The position numbers and the translations under genes are program-made. The notes beneath the pieces were generated by a model. It saw nothing but the letters and a program-made list of their open reading frames with translations, had not been told where the DNA came from and did not search any database. Below are positions 36,705 to 48,700 of a DNA stretch of 64,000 nucleotides, in pieces (position 1 is the first letter of the stretch; each line of letters opens with the position of its first letter). Source of the DNA: Phoronis australis. Taxonomy: Eukaryota; Phoronida; Phoronidae. The stretch covers positions 1 to 64,000 of the forward strand of contig NMRA01000864.1 of NCBI GenBank assembly GCA_002633005.1, read 5' to 3'.

Positions 36705-36993
36705 CCGGCATAAGGGTCAGCGTGGGCGAACAACAAATTATTAATTGTTTGTTTGGGCAAAGTTCTTCTTTTATGTCATAACTTGATAACTGCCTACTGA
36801 GGATACGTATACTCCACATCGGTCGTCTAAACTAGGCGATCAGTGTGGCGACCCAATAGCCGACCAAAGAGGAAACTCAGCTGTCGATTTCTCGTAGGCC
36901 GTGATTGGCGGCTTGACGACCGGTCTGACGAAAGTTTGTGACGTAAGTTCCTGGACAAAACTGCTATTTTGGAGCTCGACTGTTATCGACATC

Positions 36994-37078
36994 ATGAGAG
37001 AAAGAGCTTCATCGGGAAAGCAAGCAGCAAGAGTTCTTAAACAACATACGGCACCGCAAGTCGGCGAAAATGAGCACG
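36994..37078 (+). CDS. Gene B exon 1 (start codon)
   Basis: ATG at 36994 in atcatgagag, followed by 28 codons; donor gtaggc after 37078, phase 1. The same frame is open upstream to about 36901, so an earlier start is possible. The peptide is basic and glutamine-rich. Confidence 0.4.
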
Positions 37079-38855
37079 GTAGGCTTACTGGTGATTTTCA
37101 AACATAATTTTTGCTGATTTTGCAAGGTTTTTACTAAGTTTGTTGGGGGTAACTTTGACGAAGCTAGAAAAACTTCAACAATTTATATCATTTTGTGCAA
37201 AGTGTGTGTCTCTCTGATTCTCTCTGGTTCACTGCGTATGATTGAGTATTTTCACTAATGATGCCTCATTTTGGTAGTGCGTACATGTAGCTTGTTGAAT
37301 TTCATTACTGTTCTCGGCAAGGGTTAACTGTAATGCACGCTATGTCAAACGGATGAAAACATAGGGCCGGATTTTGCAATTGTGAGTCCCGTAACTTAGA
37401 GGTAAGTCGATGCTCACCAAACGATTGTCGCTCAACAAAAGTAAAACAAAACAAATCTATATTTTTGAAAAAGAAAAGCAAGTAACTTGACTTTTACACC
37501 AAATTAAGAAAGTTTTAAGCGCCAGTCCAGATAAAAAACAGTAGATTTTCAAAAATCAAACAGAACAACTTCATTTTTGTACCGGGGTTAATAGGCCTAT
37601 CCTTACAAAAATCTAAACGCCGAATTGTGTGCACTCAATGACGTATAACATTGCCGCTGGATCACGAGACTACAAGCTGGCACAATTTGGCATTTTAGCT
37701 GTGTCTAAATTTGTATGTTTTCAGCAATGAAAATAAGTATTTTATAAAATATATGTACATCAAAAGTTGTACTTGTTGGCTCGAATAACCAATGTATTCT
37801 GCGACAACTCTCGGCAGCAATGATAACTATAATGACCTCGAGTGTGTTAGGAGACCCCAAAATTAGCTACTGGGGACACTTTATGGAAACTCTGAGCGAT
37901 ACGTGAAGAAGGCTGAGCCTGTGATAACCTAAGCCTTTCTAGGTTCAGATAACGGTGTACATGTATGTTAACACCCTGCCCCTTTTCTCCTGAGCATAGT
38001 AGTATTGTCACACTTCGCATTTCTTTTTTGAGATATGACTTTAGTGAAAGTCACCAGGTAAGGGATGTCTGTGATTGCTTCACTAAACAACATGCGTAGT
38101 ACCTTGAAAATAAATCTTTCTGGACTTGAAAGAAGCACCTTTGTTCAGTGGAGTGAAGAGACCTTATTTGTCTCAAGTTTACAGCCAATGCGCCAAGTTC
38201 TTTTCCGAAAATCTCATGACCAGGTATAACCACATTCACAAATTTCCACTATTCCCCCTGAGGAATTTACGTGTGGAAATCATCCTATACAGATGACAGT
38301 AACCTGCTAAAATACAGGGTAGGTAGGAAAACCAATGTCTCTGAAAATCCTACATGTGGCAACTTCTCAACACCAAGCGTTGAGGTTGGCAATGTTTCTA
38401 GTGATGAGCCTAAACAAAAGTTCGACATTTTTGATACAGACGCAGAATCTGGTCAGCATTTGAATAAGGGTAACCACTACAAGCATTTACAGAGGGGAAA
38501 CCACGTAATTATGATCACATTGCACGATAGTGGTCAGATATGCTTTCAGATGTAAGAACCGGGGCGTCATTAGAGACAGCCTCAGAGTACAGTATGGATG
38601 AGAGAAATGCTCAAGTAGTAGAGTGGGCATTGAACAAAGGGTCAAGGTCAACGAGGTTTTCAGTAAAAAGTACGAACTTTCTGACAAACATATTCCATGG
38701 AGGAAGAAAGTCAGGTAAAGTACGTTCACCTTCGGAAGTGGACTCCTCCGGGAAAGAGTTTACCTGTGATGATTGGTTAAGTGAGTCTTTGGTTGCTGGA
38801 CCTTTTTAACGGTTCTCTGTAGCACCAATGGATTTTGAAAGTTATGCCATTAAAG
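36994..38855 (+). CDS. Gene B: unidentified hydrophilic protein, 5' exons
   Basis: Four exons join in phase: 36994-37078 (with ATG), 38263-38469, 38550-38714 (or to 38780) and 38823-38855. The product begins MRERASSGKQAARVLKQHTA and is rich in Ser, Asn, Asp and Glu. No signal peptide, membrane segment or known domain was recognised. The last exon leaves in phase 1, so more exons must follow; none is certain. It shares the + strand and all phase-1 junctions with gene A, but no sequence relation was seen. Downstream it converges with gene C. Confidence 0.45.
38263..38469 (+). CDS. Gene B exon 2
   Basis: 207 bp, acceptor ttccccctgag, donor gtaacc, phase 1 to 1. It encodes IYVWKSSYTDDSNLLKYRVG, then an acidic stretch (SSDEPKQKFDIFDTDAESG). 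It joins in frame to exons 1 and 3; the intron to exon 3 is only 80 bp. Confidence 0.5.
38550..38714 (+). CDS. Gene B exon 3
   Basis: Acceptor tgctttcag. Two donors both give phase 1: gtaaag after 38714, or gtgagt after 38780. The extra 66 bases stay open and hydrophilic. It encodes VRTGASLETASEYSMDERNA then VEWALNKGSRSTRFSVKST and NFLTNIFHGGRK. No domain was recognised. Confidence 0.5.
38823..38855 (+). CDS. Gene B exon 4 (mini-exon)
   Basis: 33 bp, acceptor ctctgtag, donor gtaaat, phase 1 to 1, encoding PMDFESYAIK. Compatible with either donor of exon 3. Being so short, it could be a chance pair of splice sites. Confidence 0.35.
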
Positions 38856-39783
38856 GTAAATGCCACCCAAAAACAATCTATTTTGTATCGACTTAAATCG
38901 AGTAGTTCCACGCGTTGACATCAAGCTCAGTTGTTTTACCTGACACCTGACGGCAGACGGAGTTGTTCAAATTAACTAACGACGTACATGTAATACTTGT
39001 AGGTTCGAGCACCGTCTGTTCAGCCGTTCATAACAAGCGTACTGGTGTCAACTTGTTGCTTGAATGCATCGTTTTACAACAGTAAACAATCAGATTTCGT
39101 TGTAAAACCCTTATCAATACATCGGATTCTTGAACAAACGAGTTGTTTTATTTCATTGTTACGGATTTACATGTACATTTATTGAACGTACGTTAGCCTA
39201 CAGAGTTCGGTCAAGCGGTGTAGACTCCTAAGTTCGGTAAGCCAAGTTATCATGCTCGATCACGGGAGTTTGGGTCGTTTTAGAGATCAATTCGAATCGT
39301 TCTTTGGTGAAATACAGACATGCAAGATACATGTAGCTGTGTGTTGTAACCTTAGACTTTCAAAAGGCTTGTTATGCCAGCCTGTGCCTCGGAACCCATC
39401 AGGCCCGTTGCGGCCGCCGGGACTGGACTTCTCAGATTTAAACCAGCTTAAGTTGGAAAATCATCCTCCAGTCACAAAAAGACCACACTAGGGAGCCAAA
39501 GAAATAATGTGCATGTAATTATTTTGGGGATTTAGCCACGAAACTTATCGGGGGATGCCAAGTCAAGACACCCTTTTACGGAAACGTCAGGGCAAAATCT
39601 GTACAGTAACAATGGTATGAATAATGTAAAAGATTCCCCTAACATGTGACCATAGCCTATAAAATCGAGTCATTCTTTAACAACAGCTTTCTGTCAGCAA
39701 ACACTGAATTAGCATGCGCTCACACGGCCTCGGATCCCGGCTGTCAATTACCTTTATTTCATCTCAAGGCAGTGGTTTAGTCA

Positions 39784-40251
39784 TTGCTGGCTTCTCGAAA
39801 CATTTACACTCACGAATACTCCAAATGCATGAAACATTGCATGCAATGCGACAGACTTTATTTAAGTGCAATGTATGCATTGGTTATGTTGAAAATAATT
39901 CATTTTGAAGCAGAACGCAAAATAATGACGTCAACATGCCAACTTGCAATCCCGACGAGAGCTCACCAGACGAAGTCTTGGCAGGTGCATTGTGAAGTTT
40001 CACAGGCTATCAGTTCGATCGGGAACACTGAACATGCACAGGCAACGGAACCTATGGATAGTTCTTTGTTAAGCCAGAATTCGTCGGACTCACAGTCGGC
40101 TACAGTCACGGAGATGTTTCACGGCCTCATACTTCCTATTAACAAACTACTTTTCATTCTTCACTACCGCAATCGACTTCTTAAGCATTTCGGACTGTTG
40201 AGGAAGTCAAAAATAACTATATTCCCGCTTTCCTTGCATCTGTATACTTGA
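39784..40251 (+). CDS. Long open frame, possible gene B exon inside
   Basis: 155 codons open. The middle (HAQATEPMDSSLLSQNSSDS then QSATVTEMFHG) has the hydrophilic, Ser/Gln-rich look of the gene B exons, and an AG lies just before AISSIGNTE. The ends look like non-coding DNA. No donor was chosen. Confidence 0.2.
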   Translation: MLASRNIYTHEYSKCMKHCMQCDRLYLSAMYALVMLKIIHFEAERKIMTSTCQLAIPTRAHQTKSWQVHCEVSQAISSIGNTEHAQATEPMDSSLLSQNSSDSQSATVTEMFHGLILPINKLLFILHYRNRLLKHFGLLRKSKITIFPLSLHLYT

Positions 40252-40444
40252 GACAACCGTGAACGATTCACCGCAACATAGCAACATTCATACTGCAAAT
40301 GAACCACTGACGTCGCTGCGTCGTTTCTTATATTCCCCACAGGTAAAACGACACCTTTCGGCAAAGTGAGGTCGACCGTATGCGAGGCGAAGTGGATATG
40401 GATTGATTAAGACGGTAAAAGACTAATTCAATCGGGGGGGGGGG

Positions 40445-40587
40445 NNNNNNNNNNNNNNNNNNNNNNNNNNNNNNNNNNNNNNNNNNNNNNNNNNNNNNNN
40501 NNNNNNNNNNNNNNNNNNNNNNNNNNNNNNNNNNNNNNNNNNNNNNNNNNNNNNNNNNNNNNNNNNNNNNNNNNNNNNNNNNNNNNN
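40445..40587. other. Assembly gap (143 N) flanked by G runs
   Basis: The gap is bordered on both sides by runs of about ten G, so the missing sequence probably includes a poly(G) tract that stopped sequencing reads. Confidence 1.
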
Positions 40588-40599
40588 GGGGGGGGGGCA

Positions 40600-42600
40600 T
40601 TCTCGTTTAAATCATTCAACCATAGCCAAGTCAAATCGTATTTCATTTGTTATGAGCTTAACATGCATCACAGTAAAATGCATTCAAACATGCCTACTTA
40701 GACGACAAACTTTGCTCCAAAATTGAGGAACAGGTCATAAAAAGACAAAGTGCTGAATGAAAGTGTATAAAAAATGACATTTTTCTACATCTCATAAAAC
40801 AAAACCCATGTGCTAACTTTAAAAACATCTGAGATTCTGGGTGTATACTCTAATTTTTGAGGCAGGACAGGAAGCCCAGGCCAGTCAAGCCCGTAAAAAC
40901 GCAAACATTGTTTTTCGGTGGGCGGACCCATACCAATTTGACTGCGCCATTCTAACCCCCTATTGTCGCTTCCACCGCTGTTCTCCAGATGGCATCTATA
41001 TTGGTACCGAAGCTAAATGTCCGCTATTGGTAGCGGAGCAGCGACCAGGGATGCAGCCCTCATATATTGTGTAACCATGAACCAATAAAATTTCACGTAG
41101 AATAAAAATCAGCCTAGGACCAGCGCATTAACACTTAGTTGCATGGAAACTGAGATATAACGGTGTGAAAATACCAAACTCTATGAATTAAATCCAGTCG
41201 CTGGTCAGCTCAGCTATGATTCCTTTGAAACAATCAGCTTAGGTCGTACCTCTCCGTCTGCGCTGGCTATAGCATAAAGATTCGTTTTATGATTCACTTT
41301 TGGTAAAAGTTTGTTCTAATTTCTTCATTCTGAAGGCCTTTTTAAATGTGGAGTTCCTTGTTGAAAAACATTTCAACTCTTGGAATTCTAATTCAGCTCC
41401 CCTGGACCACTCAAATTCTGGATTAAGCAAACTAAGTTCCCCCGTATCACTCAAAATCTGCACAGACCTACAGTATTGCATGGTTACACCTTATTCTTAA
41501 CGTGGTTGCGCCATCATGACGTGCTCTTTATGAGTTGTATGCACAAGAATGTTAAGCCAGCGATTCAGTTTTGAACAACAGATCTTCATTGCGCAATACT
41601 ACTGGAAACTACATGTAAACTCATCAGATTAGAGCAAATATATCTTTTCCGAGCTAATGAGCAATAACTTTAATTATACATATTTAAAAACTTAAAACTT
41701 TATTTCCATGTATGGTTTGTGAATGCCTCTAATCGAGTTCATAATTCTAAACAGACAAGGCGCATGATGTTTCTCTTGTGAAAGAACGTGGGATAGGGCA
41801 CTAAATGGTGTCCTGCTCAAAGTATGTGTATGCTGTGAATCACATGACGATTCACGTGGCCTGCTGAAGTCCTCGAGAGGACACAACGTAGCCAATTTAA
41901 TCCGTAAGTCCAATAGATAAATTATAGTCATTTGAATTGGAACACTTTGTAAAACTGTCCAACATTCACCATAATCCTTGAGACAAATTTGACACAGACA
42001 AAACTCGGTTTGCTAATTGATTATCTAATCGAATTTTGCCATTTCTTACAACGTTAGCTTCTAACTGTCAAAAATTTATTTTGGTATCTACATAAACCAG
42101 TAAACCACGAATGAATCTTAGAGACAAGAGGCGAATAACCCTGAGGGCACACCCCACATGCGACTCAAAACGCCACCTACATGTCGTTTTATGCTGCACG
42201 CGAATATTTCCCCGATGATTGCGTTTGGGCCCCCTTCAGAGACCGCTTGGAATGCACGCCAACCTTTGCTATCCTCTGTGTGAGGTTGGAACCCCATTCT
42301 ACAGCATCTTAGATTCGCCAATTGTGAGTCAAAAATAGGTCCACTTGTTTGCGAGGTTTTGCACATTCTGTGCTAAAGATGATACGGTGGGTTTCGGGCG
42401 CTTACCTCCCTCTAATTTTACCACTACCGCACTGGTGCGCAATATATTCATCAAGGTACGCAGGCCCGTACGTAAGTTAATAGGCAACACAGTTCTCCCT
42501 CTTAGGCATTTAAGGAACGACACGTTGCCTAGGTAACGAAGATATCAAAGTGTTATATGGATGCAAGTTTTAAAGAACACTAAACTCGTAGTTTTGCTCT
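40600..42600. other. Intergenic DNA between converging genes B and C
   Basis: I see no supported exon. Open frames at 40841-41074 (+) and 42118-42366 (-) have no domain or splice context. The gene C poly(A) signal marks the right limit. Confidence 0.45.
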
Positions 42601-42605
42601 TTATT
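42600..42605 (-). promoter_or_regulatory. Poly(A) signal of gene C
   Basis: TTTATT on the + strand, AATAAA on the coding strand, 86 bases after the stop codon of gene C. Position and context fit a 3' UTR and support the terminal exon call. Confidence 0.6.
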
Positions 42606-42690
42606 CAATCCACCGCAGCTTGACATGGAAATTGAAGCCATATTTGATATCACACGCTGTGCTTATTTGTACCATCCGTTCTTCGGACAT

Positions 42691-42777
42691 TTAAGTAACC
42701 TTTGACACGATGACAGAGTCCACGGCAATATCTGTACGAAAGTCATTGATGTCTCCCAAGGTGAATACGAATAGCAG
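42691..42777 (-). CDS. Gene C terminal exon: end of third MAM domain, stop
   Basis: Acceptor tattacag, phase 0. It encodes LLFVFTLGDINDFRTDIAVD then SVIVSKVT and a TAA stop. 'F...G......DIAVD' is the conserved last strand of MAM. There is no final cysteine after it, unlike the first two MAM domains. The poly(A) signal follows 86 bp on. Confidence 0.85.
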   Translation of the reverse strand: MLFVFTLGDINDFRTDIAVDSVIVSKVT

Positions 42778-45730
42778 CTGTAATAGAGATTATTGTTTCA
42801 AGTTAAAACAAATAAATTCATCAAAATTGTGACAACTTCTCGTGAATATTCAGGATCTACAATGAACTTAAAAACACAACAGTGTTCAAAAAATCCAAGA
42901 CGAGTTGAAAATCGTCGGGCTTTTTGACCCTATATTATCACACTCTCAAACGATCCACTGTTACTTTAAGAATAGGTATCTGCATTATACACGTACATTA
43001 ACAAACTTTCAAAGGTGTGTTGATTGGACCCCAAAAATGTGATACTGACGAATGCGTGGTGCCGTTATATGAGGAATGAACATATCCGACGAGTCTTACC
43101 CTGTAGCCTGGCGAATATTCCGAATACTCCAAAGCATTGAAAGAGTCAGCACTCCAAGGGCATTCCGATTGTACCATTGTCCTTCCACAACTTTGACCCT
43201 CATATGACCCCAGCAACGTCATGCTGGCTCCACCCTCTTCACGTTGAAAAATCTCCAGTTTTCCTTCGTTCTTTCCAAACATGTGATATTTGAAATCCAC
43301 CTTTATGTTACCTGCCAATCATTTTTTTTTTGATCAGGTCGCGATCGCATGAACTGGTACGTTAAAATAAAACCAAGTTGATCGCTTATCACGTGACAAT
43401 TCACCTGAGGTCATGCGACGATTAAACACTATGATATGCGTTTGCCAACTCTTAAGTCCTAAAATGACGCTCAGGAACCATCTTTTAAATACAAGTAGAT
43501 TACGAGATACAGGAATGATAATTTTATTTGAGTTTGTGTTGCTTTTGGGTCTTGGTTTGAGAAGTCCAAATGTGTTTAGCAGCTCAACAGTGCGAAGTTG
43601 TCATTGAGATCCATCACGGAATGTATGCAGAATAAACTAAAGAATCCCAGGTGTCAGCGCATTTATGGCAACAAGTTAGAATCGAGAAGACTGGATGACA
43701 CCGACAAAAAACACTGTGACATTGGGCATGGAGGCAGCGACACCTACAGGCAATATCTTTACTTACTTGGAGCAAGTGCAAAAATACATGAATTGGTCAC
43801 CACATGTACGCAAAAACAAAGTTATAAATATATAACTTAAAAAATATATATTTTTAGTAACCAAATTTTATGATTGAAAAAACATTCAATCAGATTAATA
43901 ATTTAGGAAAACGCTATTTTACTTACCTTGAATCAAAGCGGTCTCCAAAGTCGCTGTCGACGAAGGAGGGTTTGGCCACGATCCATCGTAATATAGGTAG
44001 GTATTGCCTTCGGCTGGGGAGGCGGGTCCTGTGTGACGTGAATTACTTCTGCCGTTCTGTCAATGTCAAGGTATCAGACAGAAGATGACTAAGATGCACA
44101 AACAAAAATAATAATATGCCCCAATTACGATACAAACTGAGTTGCTTTTTAAGTTAATGGAAATCCCATTAACCCAACTTTGGCAAATAAAGTACTTTCA
44201 GACGTAATCACGCGGGGTTGCCTAACTTGACGCCACAAGTGACACAGACAAACACAAACATGACAAACAATGCTTTACGTTGACACTTGTATTAAATATA
44301 TACTTGGAAGTAACTTGAACCAAACGAATTAAAGTCTGGTTCTAGCAAAGTTTGCATAATCTGCAAAACATCTTGCAGTTTCAGCCTAAAATCGTCAAAT
44401 TTCACGGCATGCACATATGTCCGACTTACCCGAAAAGTGAGGTCAGAGCTATCGTTACGTAGTTGCTTGAATATTCCGAGGGGGTTCTTCTTAGAGAGCT
44501 CAAACCCGGATAGAATTGATGAGGAGCTGCTAAAGTCTGAAAGACAATTTCATTTCCCCAACATTCCACGCAAATCACCCGAGTCAAGAAACGCGTATGA
44601 ACACTGCCGCAAAAGTGAAAGAGTGGGGCTGCGTTCTGCAGAGCTAAGACCCTTGTAAGGAAGCGCCAATGTGATCAAGTGCTTTAAATCGTTGTAATAA
44701 AAGACAAAACTTCTCGAAGATTTGTGTGAATATTGCACTTTTGTAAACCTCTTGAGTTTAATGAATCTCAGGTGGACCTCTCTATGTCGTGCGATTTACA
44801 GTCTACACTCTTGTTGATTGCTTTTGTGCACACACTCGTCTGATAGCTTAATCAAAAAATTTTCCCATACTGGTGTACTCTAGGACTGACATACATCTAA
44901 TACTGTAAGATCGAGACTTCTTCGTAAATATTTAAATCTCCATGTCAGCAGCAGAAAGTAGTGTTTTGGGCCATTTCTATTCTCGCTATCAGTATGTCCC
45001 AAATACTTACCTATGACGTCACACGTGTCACCCTTCAGTCCCGTGGGACACACGCACGTGCAGGTGGAGGAAGAAGACGAATAGTCCGAATCGTCCACGT
45101 GGAAACATGGTCTAGAATCACAAGGGTCTACAAACGCATAAAAGATTTCCTATAACTGGCGTCGTGTAGGTAATTTCGAATTAAATGCCTTCAGATTATA
45201 TACAGCACGAATGTTTCTAAGGGGAAATGAAGGAACATGAACAATAGAAGAGGCAAAAAGAGATATTACATTTATCATCTTTTGTCGTATTATTTATATC
45301 GATTGCAAATAAAATCACTTTTATCGATTGTTTTAAATGAATAACGACTGTATGACACCAAAACATGATATTGTTCCAAAAATATACTCGATTATTCCTT
45401 TTTTCTTTTCCCAGCAATAGGAGTTTCTTTAAAGTTTACCACAAAGTTTAAGGTAAAAAACCACAAGGATGACTGACATGTGGTGGATAACCAAGCATAA
45501 CACCTGCCGTCGCAGAATGTGTTATTGTGTTTTTGTTTCACTTAGTTTAGTCATCGTGGTTCATAACTTTCCATTGTTGTTTATCACCACTCTCTTTGAG
45601 CAGAAGATGAGTGATACTTCTTATTCCTAGAACTGTTTGTTTGTCAGCATAGTGCATCCTTTAGTTTGTCATCTTATTTGGATGGTTAATTCGTGTTTCT
45701 CTAGTCTCTCTCCCTCTCTCTCTCTCTCNN

Positions 45731-45793
<63 letters not shown>

Positions 45794-48700
45794 TTTTACT
45801 TGTATTTCATGTACACGTAGTAGTATCAGTAGTTTTAATGAGTTGATTAGTACTTGTTCCTCCGAATTGAGAGTTGTTCCTACTCATGTAACTCTTGCAG
45901 TCGTCAATATACTAGTCAACATCCATCTCTTGTTCTGTTCCAACGAACCACCTCGTACACAGTCGAACCGCATTTTTCTGTGTACTCCACATTTTACACT
46001 TCTAATGTATTAATTACTAGCGAAGCCTAAAACCAATCACTGACTTTCAAACTTCGTCGACACGATTCTTCAGAATTCCAAAATGTGGTAATGGCATGAA
46101 AACCTACATTTAGACGCATTCCAGCATTCAACGATTCCCACTAAGTGAAAAATCATTGAAAAAAGAGAGAGCAGACAACATCCTCTGCCGGCTTATCTGT
46201 TGCTTTTCGGAAAATTAAACAAAGAAGCAGCGGACCAGGGTTGCGTTCCGTACCCTCAGGTATTTTGCCAAAAACACAGGCTTCCGCGAGACTTTGCCAG
46301 ATATCACAATGCATTAAAAGCAGGACCACACAGGCTTTCCGAGTGTCTGGTTTGACAGAACACAACCCAATCGTTGACAGATTGTTACCGTGTCACATCA
46401 ATAAACGTATGTCCAACGAATGTATCACAGTGAGATGTACAGAGGTGCACGAATTGATTGCATCACAACACTTATATCCGCGCTGTGCCAGGAAACGGTT
46501 ATTGACGTACCTGATTTGCAAGCTCCCTCTGTAATTCTCATGTTGTCAATTGCGATATCACTCCTGTAGCTGCTCCCTCTAGTGGCACGAAAGGAAACCT
46601 ACAATAAAAGATTTACTTTAAAAGGATATAATAACGGGTTTTGGCCATTTAACAGATATTAACATACGTGTGTGACTTTCCTACCGTAAAACTATTGAAG
46701 CCACGTATGGTGGAACTTCTTACATAGTCTCCTAAACAGGTTAACGTATCCTAAGCTTTAGGTATATTACACGACAGCTGTCAGAAAAAAAACACATCTA
46801 TATCTATTCTATCAAAAAGAGAGCTTCTGTTTTAGTCAATCATTGTGAAATGCAAACGTAACATGAACGACAATCAGAGCTACTGATGATTGCTTGAAAT
46901 ACAAAATTTAGTATCGCTTTAACAAGCTCACTCTAAATTAAATTTGTTGCAGCGCAATTATAAAAAAATGAGACGATAAATTATATTAAGCCACAGCAAA
47001 ACACTTACAAACTACCAGATCTTCTCCAAATAAGAAACAATTTCTAATCCTTGTAAGGATAGAATAAGATGTCCAAGGTTTTTACGTATCAATAGATCCG
47101 TGTTAATACGCTTTGGGGCATCACTGTGTTTTTACAGAGGACAGTCAGTTTAAACAACAGAAATATTTCGTTAATGTCTTCTTGAAACGTCTTTGATGGT
47201 CATGTTGTAACAACCGACAAATAGCCTGCTTAAATTGGTCAATACGTTGTCCGAACATCAAAGTGTCTGGCGAACGACCGCGTAACTGGTACTCTCGTTA
47301 TAGGCTTGGATTGTACTATACCTGGTACACGGTGGAATTTGAACCTTGTGACTTACGGCTGTCAATTCATTTAAAGACATGATTTACGCATGCGTAAATT
47401 CATCACAAATGAACAAAACAATGCATTGGGTCAGCCTTTATGGCAATTACCTGGAGTGAATCTGGTGCAATTTTAACGAATAGTATGGACAGTAGCGTAT
47501 CTAGGACACCATAAGGGGAGTCCTACATGTTGCCTCGGGGAATTGGGCAAGGCGCGATTGTATGCGCACAGAGGACTTGAAAGTTCTGTGGGCCGAGGAT
47601 GTGGACCTCCTCTTTAGAAAATCTGTCGGTGGACTAAAAGAAAAACGGGAATGCGATTCCGCTGGGATCTTAGCCACCCTATCTGCTACCGGTCCTAGGT
47701 ACTGAGCTGCTTTTCTTCACGCTTCATGCTGTTTCGGTTTCACTTAATTACGGCTGCCAAAAGGGGGCAGGGCCGCCCCCCCACCTATATCCGCATTAGG
47801 TTGAGAAATTCCTAGAAAATGCAGCCATTCTGACCGTTCAGCAGAATTTTAGATGCGGGTACCAGTGCCCTTCAGACGATTGAATCATTTTTAATTATAG
47901 AACTCACATGTACTGTGCAAGGGCATTAGGATGCATGTTACCACTCCGGTACCTACATTTAAAAAGGGCGAGTTTGTAATTTTGGGGAGAAAAATATCCG
48001 CACTCGCAGTTTTTCTTAATATGTAACACATGGCGATATATCACGAAGTCGTGCTTTTTCGCAAACTTCTCGTGTCTGCGGCAGATGTCTCCTGGGTGTT
48101 TGCCATAGTGTGTCTGAAGACATTTCCATATACAGATTCATATGCATTGCTTCTTTGATTTTTCTTTCAGACAGACTTGTTTTACAGAAGATTACGGGAA
48201 TGTTGTCTACGTTATTTTGGCCACACATGGGCTGTTGAATATCTGTAAATTAATGAGTTCAACAACCCAAATGGTTCAAATCCTGAGTTCCAGGTGCCCT
48301 GTTCGTTCTTTTACGAACTCAGCAACGTCAAGTGAAGGCTGCAGGAATGAAAAATCTAAACAATGTGCCAATTAAATAACAAAGATGAAATGCTACGTCA
48401 GGGACATTTCAATATCCGTCAACTTCAGGCTTCCTAGTAAACGACGTTTCGTGTTGCTTGCCTTCTGCGTTCCTTGCGGCACAGTCACGGCCACAGTTTG
48501 CCAGTCGTTTGAGTTGCGCGAAAACGTCATCAACTCAGAGTTGTTTCCCATGATCGTGAATGACCCCATGGTGTTGCCGTACATGCTCAAAGACAAGCGG
48601 AGACATGCAGCGCCCCCATCTAAAGATGGAGAAATAGAGCAGCTGAACCATAACTTCTGGCTATGTGACGCATAAAGTTCCAAGAACTTTCTTTTCATCA

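Noticed and set aside
40841-41074. Frame with SPDG...EAKCP, reminiscent of YqaJ-type nucleases
   Set aside because: Only two short motifs match, the frame is 77 codons, and no neighbouring frame continues the family.
42118-42366. Minus-strand 82-codon frame downstream of gene C
   Set aside because: It lies after the gene C stop and poly(A) signal, with no splice partner or recognisable domain.
46153-46365. NPGP tetrapeptide in a minus-strand frame (TERNPGP), as in 2A-like peptides of some retrotransposons
   Set aside because: The upstream D-x-E consensus and surrounding reverse transcriptase frame are absent; one NPGP is expected by chance in this much six-frame sequence.
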